Source: an uncultured Clostridia bacterium (GTDB lineage: Bacteria > Bacillota > Clostridia > Christensenellales > Borkfalkiaceae). Taken from it: a stretch of 64,000 bases of DNA. The stretch spans positions 124,001 to 188,000 of the forward strand of contig CAKQJE010000001.1 of assembly GCA_934247225.1 (NCBI GenBank), read 5' to 3'. The notes below the pieces were generated by a model that saw only the letters and a list, made by a program, of their open reading frames with translations, had not been told where the DNA came from and ran no database searches. Of the stretch, positions 1 through 11,300 are shown in pieces. The position numbers and the translations under genes are program-made. Each line of letters starts with the position of its first letter. The stretch's first letter is position 1.

Positions 1-132
1 TTTTTGGTTTTGGACTTGCTTGGCGGTTTACTTGCCGTACTGTTCTATCTGGTGTTGCATAACCGAATGATGGCATATGTCGAGAAGCGGGCATACCCAA
101 ATCCCGACAATGAAACGGAGAATAAAAAATGA
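1..132 (+). CDS. C-terminal fragment of a membrane protein
   Basis: The window opens inside a reading frame that runs to a TGA at 130-132. The 43 visible residues begin with a hydrophobic stretch rich in Leu, Val and Phe, which looks like a last transmembrane helix, and end in a short charged tail (Lys, Arg, Asp, Glu, Asn). The 5' part lies outside the window, so the family cannot be named. A terminator hairpin starts within ten bases of the stop, so this is the last gene of its transcription unit. Confidence 0.6.
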   Translation, partial: FLVLDLLGGLLAVLFYLVLHNRMMAYVEKRAYPNPDNETENKK

Positions 133-137
133 ATATT

Positions 138-184
138 AAAATCCGATATCCCGCCGAAAAACAACGAGATATCGGATTTTTTTG
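138..184 (+). terminator. Intrinsic terminator
   Basis: AAATCCGATATC (139-150) pairs with GATATCGGATTT (167-178), followed by a T run. It ends the upstream + gene. It also lies just past the 3' end of the - strand ferritin-like gene, and the T-rich flank on that strand could make it work both ways. Confidence 0.8.
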
Positions 185-195
185 TCCGGTTTGTA

Positions 196-1452
196 TTATT
201 TTTTATCCGCCCCGGGAACTACGCCTACCTCGACGTTATCTATCGTGCGGGAGGAGAGCGCGGGGATAGGGTGTTCGGCAACCTGAAAACGATAATCTTT
301 TCCGTGCTTTCCGATATAATCCGTGATCACCTTATGCGACGGATTGTTCTTAACGGGATAATTGAATTTCGCATTGTATTCGAAAAATCTGTCGTCTTCG
401 GGGAGCGAGCTTATCTTTTTGTAATCGCCGAGCTTGCCCGTGTTTTCGACGGTGCCTGAAAGAACGGAACGAACGTAATCTATATGCTCTTTAAGTTCCA
501 GAGGCTTCGGGAATTCGGGCGTTAAAATAACGTCTTCGTGGTCCTTTTTGTCGTATTTTTTTAGAAGCTTAACTGCGGCGTGCAGATGCGAAAGCTCCGT
601 TTCGAACATATATTCCCAGATCTGCTTCATTCTTTCGTCCGTTTCCGTCATATAATTCGACCAATAAACGTAACACTCGGTGTATTCGTGAAGAAGAGTG
701 CATTCGAACGGATCGCAGGAAGCGTCGATAAGCGAACCGTACTGCGTGACGTGTTCTTCTTCCACAAGACAGATTTCCTGATAAAGTCTTTTGCCGCCCT
801 CGGTTTTATAATGCGCGCCGACGTTCATATAAAAATTCATCGTCTGCTGTTCGGCGGCGGTTATTATCATAGTGTCGAGAACGGACTGAATGTCGTTTTT
901 CTTTGACGAAATACAGGGTTTCACGTTGTCGATAGGGTGGCGGTGGTGCGCGATGGTCGGTCTTCCGGGCATAATTTCGGTGTATTTCCCGACGAGTTTT
1001 TCGGCGTGAATTCCGTAATCGTCGTCGAGAAGGTCGGCATAGCGGTATAAATGGTCGAAATCTTCTAAAAGGGCGAAATCGAGCGCTTTTTTAACGTTGG
1101 TATTCTTTTCTCTCAAAGCCATTTCTGCGGTTAAATCGACGGCGAGCTGTTCGTAAGCTATCGTCGTTTCGAGTATCGATTCGTCCGCGGGTTTAAGCTG
1201 AGCAAGATATTGCTGTTGCTGTTTTTCCAAAAATCTTACGAGCGCAAGACTTCTTCTTAAAGCCATATCGTCGAAGTGTCTCTGCATCTGATGCGAGTGC
1301 CAATTCGCTTCGTATTCCGCGCCGCACGCGAGAATAATTCTCGTTTTCGTGTACGGGTCGGTGGCGTTTTTATCGTACTGCCTGGGGTAGAGTTTTTCCA
1401 AAGACGAAAGATATTCTTCGGGTTTTTTTGCTTTTTCTTTAAACGGGTTCAT
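196..1452 (-). CDS. Ferritin-like diiron-type protein
   Basis: This 418-residue protein is rich in the helical Glu/His spacings of the ferritin-like superfamily. The C-terminal half carries Glu201, EEEH at 231-234 and ELSH at 286-289; the N-terminal half carries Glu101 and EDFDH at 130-134. This suggests one metal-binding four-helix bundle and perhaps a degenerate second. The reading frame extends upstream to 1596, but the start at 1452 is preferred because AAGGAG lies just before it. A role in oxygen, peroxide or iron handling is inferred from the fold only. No partner gene is adjacent; the neighbour is divergent. Confidence 0.7.
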   Translation of the reverse strand: MNPFKEKAKKPEEYLSSLEKLYPRQYDKNATDPYTKTRIILACGAEYEANWHSHQMQRHFDDMALRRSLALVRFLEKQQQQYLAQLKPADESILETTIAYEQLAVDLTAEMALREKNTNVKKALDFALLEDFDHLYRYADLLDDDYGIHAEKLVGKYTEIMPGRPTIAHHRHPIDNVKPCISSKKNDIQSVLDTMIITAAEQQTMNFYMNVGAHYKTEGGKRLYQEICLVEEEHVTQYGSLIDASCDPFECTLLHEYTECYVYWSNYMTETDERMKQIWEYMFETELSHLHAAVKLLKKYDKKDHEDVILTPEFPKPLELKEHIDYVRSVLSGTVENTGKLGDYKKISSLPEDDRFFEYNAKFNYPVKNNPSHKVITDYIGKHGKDYRFQVAEHPIPALSSRTIDNVEVGVVPGADKK

Positions 1453-1531
1453 TGAAAATCTCCTTTTTATAAAATTCTTTTTTAATTCTCTCCGCAAATT
1501 TTTGTTTTTATACCTTTCGTATCGGCTATCG

Positions 1532-1560
1532 TTGACATAAAGGTCAAAAAAGTGTATAAT
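1532..1560 (+). promoter_or_regulatory. Consensus sigma-A promoter, leaderless arrangement
   Basis: TTGACA (1532-1537), 17-base spacer, TATAAT (1555-1560). The expected transcription start, about seven bases downstream, falls on or next to the ATG at 1567, leaving no room for a ribosome binding site. Confidence 0.8.
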
Positions 1561-1566
1561 TTTCCT

Positions 1567-2262
1567 ATGAAATATGCGGTATTTTCGGACGTTCATTCCA
1601 ATGTGTTCGCGTTAAAAGCGGCGCTTTGCGAAATAGATAAACTTCGTCCCGACAAAATAATATGCCTCGGCGATATCGTCGGAAACGGATTTTATCCCGA
1701 AGAGACCGTGTCTCTTATCCGCGAACGGGGAGATATCGCTTGCGTTAAAGGCAACCACGATATGTTCGTTACTATGGACTTGAAGAATTTTTCCAAAGAC
1801 GATTCGAGAGTGAAAGTGTTTATGTGGCAACAAAAAGTACTTTCTTCGGCTTCGAAAAAGTTTCTTTCTTCTCTCCCGCAAACGTTGAAATTTAAGGACG
1901 GCGATTTCGACATAACCGCCTTTCATTATCCGACAAACCGCGGCGGCAGATTTAAAAATATGAAATATTTGCCGTCGAGAGACGATCTGAATTATCTTTT
2001 CGGCGAAGAAAAAGGCGATATTTTTCTTTTCGGACACGAGCATACAGGGTCTCTGGACGAAATCGACGGAAGGTATTTTCTCAATTTCGGAACGCTCGGA
2101 AACTTCCTTCAAAAGGACACGGCGAGGTTCGGAATGTTAGAGATTGACGGGGAAAAGATAGCCTATAAGCCGATTAACGCATATTATGACGATGCAACGG
2201 CTCGCAAAACAACGGAGAGACTTAACGAAATTTTGAAAGGGAACAATAAAAATGAATACTGA
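1567..2262 (+). CDS. Calcineurin-like metallophosphoesterase
   Basis: This 231-residue protein has the metal-binding motifs of the family in order: DVH at 8-10, GDIVGNG near 35, GNHD at 62-65 and GHEH near 155. It most resembles short YfcE/MJ0936-type phosphodiesterases; the substrate is unknown. The frame opens at 1552 inside the -10 box, so the ATG at 1567 is the plausible start. The mRNA would then be nearly leaderless. The stop overlaps the start of the SGNH hydrolase, so the two are translationally coupled. A one-mismatch copy of the dispersed 13-mer lies inside at 2164-2176. Confidence 0.85.
   Translation: MKYAVFSDVHSNVFALKAALCEIDKLRPDKIICLGDIVGNGFYPEETVSLIRERGDIACVKGNHDMFVTMDLKNFSKDDSRVKVFMWQQKVLSSASKKFLSSLPQTLKFKDGDFDITAFHYPTNRGGRFKNMKYLPSRDDLNYLFGEEKGDIFLFGHEHTGSLDEIDGRYFLNFGTLGNFLQKDTARFGMLEIDGEKIAYKPINAYYDDATARKTTERLNEILKGNNKNEY
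2164..2176 (+). repeat. Dispersed 13-mer, one-mismatch copy
   Basis: TATAAGCCGATTA differs by one base from the word TATAAGTCGATTA found exactly seven times in this window. It encodes part of AYKPINA in the phosphoesterase. The flanks (GCC before, ACGC after) equal those of the copy in alr. Confidence 0.6.
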
Positions 2263-2995
2263 TAAAACGGAAAGAAAAAATTTAAGAATCTGCTTTTTGG
2301 GCGATTCCATGACTTACGGCGTGGGAACGACAAAAAAATATCAGGACATAATAGCCGAGCTTACGGGCGCGGAAGTTTTCGGTTTCGGGATCGACGGCGC
2401 GAAGACGATTCATCTTTTTACCGAACTCGAAAATATGGAAAAAATCGTCGGAACGGATTTCGACGTTCTGAGTATTTTAATCGGAACGAACGATTTTTGC
2501 TGCGGCGTGCCTATCGGCGATTTTTTCACCGAACACGAGGAGAATATCGTCGTTTCCACTGACGAAAAGGGCGAGCCGAACGGATACGCGATAAGAAAAA
2601 AACGCGAATTTATCTTTACGGACGACACGTTTTGCGGCAGGCTCAACAAAATATTCGCTTACGTTAAAGAGCGTTACGCCGATAAAAGAATTATTCTCGT
2701 AACCCCGCCGCACCGCGCTTACGCTTATTTCGGACTCGATAACGTTCAGCCGAGCGAATTGTACGCTAATTCCGCGGGAGAATATTTCGAAAAATACGTC
2801 GAAACCGAAAGAAAAGCCGCCGATATATGGTCGGTCGAGCTTGTGGACGTTTATCGCGACAGCGGGCTTTTCCCGCTTGCGGACGCCAACGCGAAGCTAT
2901 ACTTCCACGACGACAAAACGGACAGACTTCACCCGAACGCGAACGGCGACGAGCTTATCGCGAAGACGATAATAAGAAAACTCGGCGAGATTTAA
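2252..2995 (+). CDS. SGNH/GDSL-family hydrolase
   Basis: This 247-residue protein has the SGNH block I motif FLGDSMTYG at about 15-23 (nucleophile Ser), the block III-like IGTNDF near 77, and DRLHP near the C-terminus supplying the Asp and His. It probably hydrolyses an ester, for example an acyl or acetyl group on a carbohydrate. No signal peptide is visible, so it acts in the cytoplasm. The ATG overlaps the upstream stop by 11 bases. The next gene is a GH78-like glycosidase, which fits carbohydrate deacylation (inference). Confidence 0.8.
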   Translation: MNTDKTERKNLRICFLGDSMTYGVGTTKKYQDIIAELTGAEVFGFGIDGAKTIHLFTELENMEKIVGTDFDVLSILIGTNDFCCGVPIGDFFTEHEENIVVSTDEKGEPNGYAIRKKREFIFTDDTFCGRLNKIFAYVKERYADKRIILVTPPHRAYAYFGLDNVQPSELYANSAGEYFEKYVETERKAADIWSVELVDVYRDSGLFPLADANAKLYFHDDKTDRLHPNANGDELIAKTIIRKLGEI

Positions 2996-3037
2996 TGCGG
3001 TTTAACGAGATTTATTCAATTTAACAAGATTTAATGC
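2987..3037 (+). repeat. Tandem repeat across the SGNH stop codon
   Basis: Units at 2987-3006, 3007-3025 and (partial) 3026-3037 all start (G/A)AGATTTA and are separated by similar TTTAAC ends, with a period of 19-20. The first unit contains the last codons and the TAA of the SGNH gene. Confidence 0.7.
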
Positions 3038-3058
3038 AAAAAAAGGAAATTTACGGCT

Positions 3059-4939
3059 ATGAACGGCAACGAAATACTGAAAGGTAAAAAAATATGGAAG
3101 GAAGACGTTACGGCGAAGGACGTTTACGTCGATTTCGTCTCGGAATTCAAGGCGGAAGAAAAGGGCAGGGTGTATCTCAGAATTTCCTGCGACAGCAATT
3201 ACACCGCGTATGTAAACGGAAAAATCGCGGGATTTGCGCAGTGCGCGGATTATCCGCATTACAGAAATTTCGATAAACTCGACATAACTCGTTTTTGCGA
3301 AAAGGACAAAGCTAACGACCTTAAAATCACCGTGTGGCATTACGGAGTAGACAGTCAGACGTATATAAACGCGGACGCGTTTCTTCTTTTCGATGTAATT
3401 CAGAGCGGAAAATCCTTGCTCGAAAGCGATGAAAACGTGCTTTCGGCGATAAACGGTAAATATAAAAACGGCTATCGGAAACAAATTTCTTCTCAGCTCG
3501 GTCTGAGTTTTCTTTACGACGCAAACGCTACGGACGGAAAATACGGAAAAAGCGAAGTTACGGGTTGCGGCGAGGCGTTTGAAAGAAAACGCGGCGTTTG
3601 CAGAATGCGTCCCGCCGACGCGAAAGCCGTTATCACGAAAGAAAAAGGCGGTTATCTCGTCGATCTCGGAAGGGAAACGGTCGGATTTATTTCGCTCGAT
3701 TTTAAAAGCGATATCGTTCAGAAACTCACGATTTCTTACGGCGAAAGGAAGGGCGAAAACGGAAATATTCCGAGGTTTATAGGCGACAGGGATTTCAGCG
3801 TGGAATATATCGCGAAAAAGGGCGAAAACAAGTATATAAACACATTCCGTCGGCTCGCGGGCAGATATCTGTTCGTCGAATGCGAAAAGGAAATCGACAT
3901 AAAATATATCGGACTTCGCCCCGTGGAATACCCCGTGAGAATTAACCCACGCAAGTTTAAGGATAAACTTTTGCAGAAGATTTACGACGTTTCGGTTTAT
4001 ACTATCCGTTGTTGCATGCACGAGCATTACGAGGATTGCCCGTGGAGAGAACAGGCTCTTTACGCTATGGACAGCCGCAATCAGATGCTTTGCAACTACT
4101 ATATGTTCGATAAAACGATTTATCAGCGCGAAAATCTCGTTCTTATGAGCAAGGGTTTAAGATCCGACGGACTTTTAAGCCTGTGTTTCCCCGCGGGGAA
4201 CGACTTTCCGATACCTTTATTCTCGCTTGTTTATATTATGCAGACTTACGAGTATATAAAGTATACGGGAGACCATTCTATCCTTAAAGAAACGGGTGAA
4301 ACGCTCGATAAAATTATGGAGACGTTCACGTTGAAAATGGCGGGTAATCGACTTATAGCCGAGTTTCCCGCACCTTATTGGAACTTTTACGAGTGGGCGG
4401 AGGACTCCGCGAACGACGATCAGATCGGCAGAAAAGAAGGGGATGAATATCCCGAAAATTACAGCCTTATTTTAAACTGTATGTTCGTGTACGTTTCGAA
4501 AATGTACGGCGAGATGAGAAACAAAAAAATCGAAACCGAAGATACGGTCAGGGCGATAAGAAAAACGTTTTACGTTCCCGAAGAAAAAGCGTTCAGATTA
4601 AGCACGCTTAGCGATAAGCTTTCCGTTCTCGGAAATTCTCTTGCCGTGCTTGCGGGCGTAGGCGGAGAGGAAACCGCAGAAAGGCTTACGAGCCAGAAGG
4701 GTATGATACCCATAACCCTTTCCATGAACGCGTTCAGATACGACGCTTTGCTTCTTTTCGGAGATAAGTACAAAAAATATATAATAGACGATATTAAGAA
4801 AAAATACGGAGAAATGCTCGAAAAAGGAGCCACCACGTTCTGGGAAACCGAACTCGGCGGCGAGGATTTCGGCGGCGCGGGCAGTATGTGTCACGGCTGG
4901 TCGGCAATTCCCGTTTACTACCTTTCCACCTGTGGCTAA
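3059..4939 (+). CDS. GH78-like (alpha-L-rhamnosidase family) glycoside hydrolase
   Basis: This 626-residue protein has an N-terminal all-beta region and then an (alpha/alpha)6-barrel with the family signature DCPWREQALY near residue 325. A later WETE plus HGWSA segment near the C-terminus matches the position where GH78 enzymes carry catalytic and substrate-binding residues. GH78 enzymes release alpha-L-rhamnose; the exact sugar here is not provable. There is no signal peptide, so it probably acts on imported oligosaccharides. AAGGAAAT precedes the ATG. It is 63 bases behind the SGNH hydrolase and probably co-transcribed. Confidence 0.75.
   Translation: MNGNEILKGKKIWKEDVTAKDVYVDFVSEFKAEEKGRVYLRISCDSNYTAYVNGKIAGFAQCADYPHYRNFDKLDITRFCEKDKANDLKITVWHYGVDSQTYINADAFLLFDVIQSGKSLLESDENVLSAINGKYKNGYRKQISSQLGLSFLYDANATDGKYGKSEVTGCGEAFERKRGVCRMRPADAKAVITKEKGGYLVDLGRETVGFISLDFKSDIVQKLTISYGERKGENGNIPRFIGDRDFSVEYIAKKGENKYINTFRRLAGRYLFVECEKEIDIKYIGLRPVEYPVRINPRKFKDKLLQKIYDVSVYTIRCCMHEHYEDCPWREQALYAMDSRNQMLCNYYMFDKTIYQRENLVLMSKGLRSDGLLSLCFPAGNDFPIPLFSLVYIMQTYEYIKYTGDHSILKETGETLDKIMETFTLKMAGNRLIAEFPAPYWNFYEWAEDSANDDQIGRKEGDEYPENYSLILNCMFVYVSKMYGEMRNKKIETEDTVRAIRKTFYVPEEKAFRLSTLSDKLSVLGNSLAVLAGVGGEETAERLTSQKGMIPITLSMNAFRYDALLLFGDKYKKYIIDDIKKKYGEMLEKGATTFWETELGGEDFGGAGSMCHGWSAIPVYYLSTCG
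4345..4357 (-). repeat. Dispersed 13-mer, exact copy 1 (in GH78 gene)
   Basis: TATAAGTCGATTA on the - strand. On the + strand it encodes part of GNRLIA in the glycosidase. Confidence 0.8.
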
Positions 4940-5048
4940 AAACAATTAAATTTCTTTGCCGTCGGAGCCGTTAAACTCGACTTCGGCGGCGTTTTTATTT
5001 TTTAATTCGGATTTTTATTTTTTTATCGAACATTTTTCAGAAAACGGG
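4940..5048. other. Intergenic stretch before the surface-protein promoter
   Basis: AT-rich spacer. An imperfect GCCG...CGGC dyad followed by TTTTTATTTTTT at about 4960-5003 may terminate the GH78 operon, but the stem is poor. Nothing else is recognised. Confidence 0.3.
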
Positions 5049-5077
5049 TTGTAAAAACTCTCGGGATATGCTATAAT
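5049..5077 (+). promoter_or_regulatory. Promoter of the giant surface protein
   Basis: TTGTAA (5049-5054), 17-base spacer, TATAAT (5072-5077) with an extended TGC immediately before the -10. The block TCGGGATATGCTATAAT (5061-5077) is identical to that of the promoter at 33118-33134. The transcript would have a leader of about 220 bases. Confidence 0.75.
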
Positions 5078-5083
5078 CAAAAT

Positions 5084-5301
5084 ATAACAGTTTTTTCTAA
5101 ATAAATGTTCGGTAGAAAAAATCGAAAAACGGCTCTGAAAGCAGCCGTAAATTTGTTTTAACGTGGTTTAACGTTATTTTTAAAGTATTTTAACGGGCTA
5201 TGATCGGCTGAAATACAAAACCCCAAAAAAAACGGACGAACGGCGTTCGTCCGGGATGAATAAAATATATAGTTATAAAAATCAAAAAACGGAGGTGTCA
5301 G
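5084..5301 (+). promoter_or_regulatory. Long structured 5' leader of the giant surface protein
   Basis: About 220 bases lie between the predicted transcription start and the ATG. They contain a hairpin (ACGGCT 5129-5134 with AGCCGT 5143-5148), a cluster of TTTAACG-like repeats at 5155-5200, a strong hairpin (CGGACGAAC 5233-5241 with GTTCGTCCG 5245-5253), and GGAGGTG before the start. No known riboswitch consensus was recognised. Confidence 0.4.
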
Positions 5302-8300
5302 ATGACAAAGCAACGAAGTAAAATTATGAAGATCGCCATCGTTGTTTTCGCTCTCGCGATTCTTGCGACGGTTGCTCTCGTTGTCACATGCTGTAAACCC
5401 AAAACCCCCGCGGGAAGTAACGTTACGGTTACTTTCGAAACAAACGGCGGAGAGTCGATAACTCCCGCAGCCGTTAAATCGGGCGAAAAATATCTTTTGC
5501 CGACCCCGAAGAAAACCGAAAGAGTTTTTTCGGGTTGGTATTACGATGAAAACTTCGCCGAAGCGTGCGGAGAAAGCGTCACTCCGACGAAAAGCATTAC
5601 CGTTTACGCGCGTTGGAGCATAACGCTCACGTTTATAAGCTTAGGCGGTACGGGAATCGAGCCGATAAACTGTTACGAAGGCGAAGCGATAGGTATGCTT
5701 CCCGCTTCGTATAAAAACGGATACAATTTCTCGGGTTGGTATTACGATTCGGAATTTGCGAATAAGGTAAACGAAACCGACGTTTTAACTTCCCCCGCGA
5801 CCGTTTACGCGTTGTTTACGGAAGTCACCGATTCGCTCAAAAAAATCAAGAGCGTCAAAAACGCGTCGACCGTTCCCGAAATCGAGGTTATAACGGACGT
5901 TGTTTTACATAACGACAACCTTTCCGATTACATAACGCTTACTTCTCCCGGCGGCGAGAACGTCGGACTTAGGGTTAAACCTTCGGGCGAAGGCAAATAC
6001 GTCATAGAACCGAACGTCAGGCTCGACGAAGGTATAACGTATTCCGCGGTTTCCCTTTCCAAAGCCGTTAAGTTCGGACTTGTTGACGGGCGCGACACCG
6101 AAAGCGCGGACGAAGTTTCCATTACCACCGAAAAGGAACAGAGGGAAATCATCGAGAAAAAGACTACCGTTCACCTTTCCGCGGCAAACCTTGCCAAGTG
6201 GGAAGAAAACGTTTACGTTTATTCGGACGCGGGTCTTGAAAAAGACGTGAACAGAGTGGTCGTAAGAACGGATAAGCAGATCGTCGAAGGAAGCGTTCTC
6301 ACGATAGGCGAAACCGAAACGGAGACCGATGAGGATTATATCTGCAAAGTAATTTCCGTTCGCCGCGAAAGATTGCAATACGTCGTCGGCAGCGAAATTT
6401 TGGAAGACGAATTCCTTATTTTAGACGTCGTGACCCCGAATATCGACGATATTTACGGGGACGTCGACGTTTTCGGAACAAAACAAGCCGAACTCGAAGG
6501 TTACGTCGAGCTTTCGCCCGAAACGATCGCGGCAAATCTCGAAGCCAACGAGGGCGTCGTCAAGCTTAAAAATTCCGTCAGGGAAGCGGTGACGAATTCT
6601 CCCACCGTGCTTAAATACGCCGAAGGACTTTCCGAAAACGATAAAAACGAGCTTATGGCAACGCTCATGGCGTTTTCTTTCCGGAAACCGAAAGTAAAAG
6701 TGGATATAAGCGGAACGGAACTTTCTTTCGAGATAGAACTCGGCGGAGAAATACAGATAAAGAGTTTCAAACTCTCCGTAAACGTGGTTATAGCCAACTC
6801 CACTTCGATAGAATACAGTTACACTATTTGTAAATCCAGGCTTATAACCCTTAACCCCCTTCTTTGGTTTTACACCAACATTACCGTAGAGCTTGCGAAC
6901 GACTTTTCGATAGGCTTGCAGGTGACCGTCGAGTTTGCGGACGCGGACGACGCGGAAGACATCGTCGGCAGAATAGATATTTCGGACGAAGTCGAGCAGA
7001 TTCTGGACGCCAACAAGGACGGGCAGGATAAGTTAGCCGATGCGATTGCGGGAAGCCCCCTTTGGGACGAAGAGGACTCCGATCTCGAATATGTGGATAT
7101 TTTCAATATTCCGCTCGGGCAAATTCCTCTTTTCGTGCCGGTAGTATCTTTGCAGATCGACTTTAATATAGTAGGTTCGCTCGGCGCGAGAGCGGGACTT
7201 TTCGTAGAGTTCTCGCACCATTACGTGGAAACGACGACTCTTGCCAACGGTGAAACGGATAAGGGACCGAAAGGCAAGCCCGTTATGTACAACGAATTTA
7301 AATTTTCGAGAGCGACGACTGCAAACGAGATAGAAATAGCCATAACCTTAAAAGGTCAGGTAGGGTTCAGATGCGGTCTCGAAGCAAAGCTTTCGCTTTC
7401 CGTTTTAAAACTCAACAGCGTTGCGGCGGTTTACGTTTCGTTCAGATTCGGACCTTATATAGAACTCAGCGGACTCGTAAGTTTCAGATACGCTTACGAC
7501 GCGGTGAACAAAGTTTCCACAACCACCCTGATGGGCGGAATGTATCTCGAAGTGGGGCTGTTCGTCAACGCCAAGCTCGGGGCGAAGTTCCTCGTTTACG
7601 ACGTGAACGTGGATATTTTCGATAAGAAAATCAAGCTTTACGGAATGGGCGACAGGCTTATTCCTCTCGATTTCAAAGACAAATCCAATTCTCCCGACGA
7701 CCCTTACGTTATAACGAGAAACTATGCGGGCGTGAGCGCGAGTTCGCTCGATATGATTTATCTCGATATCGTAACGGGCGAAAAAGTCGTCGATAAGGCA
7801 AATTATAACCGCTACGGCGCGACTTTCGATTACGAACTCGAATTTTACGACGCGCCCGATTATCAGACGGAAAATTATCAGGACTTCGTCAGGTTTACGG
7901 GCGGCGACAGACTTTACGTAAGCAAAAAATATCAGCTTAAAAGCCTGAAATTCGCGGTGAAAGTTAAAATGCTCAAAAAGACGGGCATTATTTCGAGCGG
8001 TTTGGAGACGATAGTTTACGTCGAATACCGTAATCCCGACGGAAGAGACTTAGTCAAGAAAAACAGTATTTTCCGCAACGACTATTATGCGGGCGGCGGC
8101 TCGGATTTCGTCGAAGATCTCGCGCGCCTTACGTTCACCGAGGGCGAATTTGTCGTTCCCCCGCAGTTCACCGCCGAAACACTTCCGATAAGACAGGGTT
8201 ACTATCTCGATATGACCGACCTTTGGGAAAAATATTATCCCCATATGGGAAAGAAGGTCGACGAAAATTGGGACGGAACGTTCGGAAAGGTTAAGTACGA

Positions 8301-11300
8301 AGATATAACTAACACATATTACAGATTAAAATGGAAACTTGACAGCTACACGGCGAATTTCTACGCGCCCGAATACGTCAGCGCGGATATGATTTCCGGT
8401 TATACGCTTATCGGAAGTTACAAAATGATTTACGTGCCTGTCTGGTCGGCGTTCATTTTAGAGGAAGCAAAGGACGCGAAGATAAACGCGCCCGAAATAA
8501 GCGGCAAGAAATACGAGTCTTTCGTAAGTTCGAGCGGACTCAGCTTTTTCAGCGATTATTTCCTCGTAGATCCCGAAGCCGACGCGTTCCGGGACTTGCC
8601 CGTGACCGCCGGTTACCGCCCGATAATAAGGGTGGATAAAAGCTCGGCTCTTTACCTCGGCAATTTCGAAGGCATTTCGGGCGGCGCGAATTTCTACGCG
8701 AACTATACCGACTCTTCGGTGTTCACCGAAACTTACGTTTTAGAAAGCGAATCTTTAAAGCGCGTGAAAGTCGAATATAAACCGTTCGATTATCAGGGCA
8801 AAACGATGCGTCCTTTGCCTCCCGCCGATTTCAATATAGGCGCGGAATTCGAGGAAAACGGAAAGACTTATATAATCAAAGGTTATAGAGACATCAACGC
8901 GGAAAACGACGCCGAAAGCCGTTATTATTCCGCAGACTCTATGCCCGACGTTACGAAAAACAGAATTTATTACGTGCTGTTCGAACGTAAAGGTCTGAGC
9001 GAGTTGCCCGTTTACTACGTGAATATCGTCGCGAACGGTAAAAAGATAGGCAGTTACGGCGTCAAGCAGGGCGAAAAGATAAATCTTGCGCTCATTAAGG
9101 TCAATTACGACGACAAGACGGTAATTTCGGGACTTATAGGCTACCCGAGAAATCTCGTCGACGACGTGACCAAGAGTTATGAAGTTATCTGGAACGACTC
9201 GAACGTGCCGACCGAGATGCCCGAACGAGATATAACGATAGAGCTTACGGCGACGTACGCGTTTACCGCGCTCAAAGCGGAATTCGTCATTTCCGAGCCG
9301 CTTCAAAGTTTCGCTTCGGGAATATATTACGAAACGAGAGAAAACGGCGAAAGGGTTTACACCGCGACGGGCAGAACCTGGACGTTCGGCGGAACGGACG
9401 ACGATTTGTTCTATTTCCTGCCGAAGCTTAACGATTATTTCGACGAAACGGCAAAGAAATATTATTCGTTCTACGGTTGGAAAGATACAAACGGCAACGA
9501 AATGCCGTACGGAATAGGCATAGCGTTCGTCGGCAACGAAACGTATACGCCCGTTTTCGAAGAAAAACAAGTTCTTGCCACGATCGCGCTCAAAACTTAC
9601 GACGATTACGGTTACGAATATTATTATAAGGTTTTAGAAGGCGACTATTTCGGAAAGACGCTTGCCGAAGTGCTTTCGGCGGAAAAAGTAACTTCGCCGA
9701 AGCGCGCGGACGTAAACGGAATTAAGGAATACGAGTTCGAAAACTGGGGCGTAAACGCCGAGAAATACGTTATCGGAAGCGAAAAAGATGCGGACGGAAA
9801 CGTTCAGACTTATATTTTGCTCAGGGCGAACTTCAAAGAAAAGAATATGAAGCATACCGTCACTTTCTCGGCGGAAAGCGGAAAATTCGATAACGGAGAA
9901 AACACGCTTGAAGTTACGGGCGAATACGGCGAGGATATTTCTTACGTTAAGGCGGCGGACTATGAAAACGAAAGCGGAAAATTCGCGTTTATCGGCTGGA
10001 CCACCGTTCCTTACGACAGGAATACGCTCGCAGATAAAGACGAACTTAAAATCGGAGCGGAGGACACGACGTATTACGCTTTGTATTCGCTCGATCCGGC
10101 AACGATAAGGCTGACGTTCAAAGGTAAAGTTTCGACCGACGTTGACGACGGAAGCGGAAACGTTTACTTCAACGGAAACAAAAATCAGACCGAGTTTAAA
10201 GTTCAGGGGCTTTACGGGTCGATATATTATCTCACTGCGAATTTGTTCGCCGTTGACAGTAAATCCAAAACCTTCACTCCCGATTATCTCAAGTGGACGG
10301 CAGACGGAAAAGAATACGTCAGCGCGTTCTATAACGACGGATATATGGCGAACATTCCGTTCGACCGTAACGCTACCGTCGAAATAGTGTTCAAACCCGC
10401 AACCGAAAGAATCGTCAACGTGGTTTTCGTTTCGGACGGCAACGTTTACGAACCGGACGGAACGATTATAGACGGCGTGATCTGCAAGGGTTCTATGAGC
10501 GGATTAAAGCACGTTTTAACTTACAACGAGGCTTACGGAACGACTATTTCGGCTCCGCTTGTAGATTTTTACAGCGACGATTATTACGTTTTCGATTTGT
10601 GGGAAAGCATAGTCGAAACCGAGGACGGCAAAACCGAAAGAATAACCGTGAAAGCGGGCGGCAAAATAACGTTCGAACGCGATATGGTGTTTAACGCCGT
10701 TTATCTTCACGATACGTCCGCGGACGTCGCTTTAACTTTCAGATCGGAAGCTTATCCGTTCGGCGGCGCGGCGACCGAGGAAGATTTAAGAGGTCTCGAG
10801 ATTTTCGAGGGCGGAAGCGTTGAGCTTACGAATTACGGCAAGGCGGGCGAAAAAATAACCTTTGCCGAAATTCCTCACAGCACGGGTAAAAAATTCGTCG
10901 GCTGGACGACGGACGGAAAGGATGTCGTAACGGCGGAACAGCTCAAAGAAACGACCTATTCTTCGAGAGAAACTTATTACGCGGTTTACGAAGACGACGC
11001 GGAAAGCTTCTCGGTAACGCTCAAAGCGGGCAAAGGCTCGTTCGGCGGAAAAGATATGGTAATCGCCGCAGTTCCGTTCGGAAGAGAAACGGCGAAACTT
11101 CAGAGGCCGACCTCGACCGTGAAAGGACTTGTTTTCAGTCATTACGAAGATGAAAACGGTTATCCCGTTTCGGTGATAGAAAAAGATATTACGTTAAGCG
11201 CGAAATACGCGAAAGCGATTTCCACGGAAGAAGATTTGCGCGCGGCGGTCAACTTCCCGAAAGAGAATTACGTTCTCACAAACAATATCGTACTTAACGA

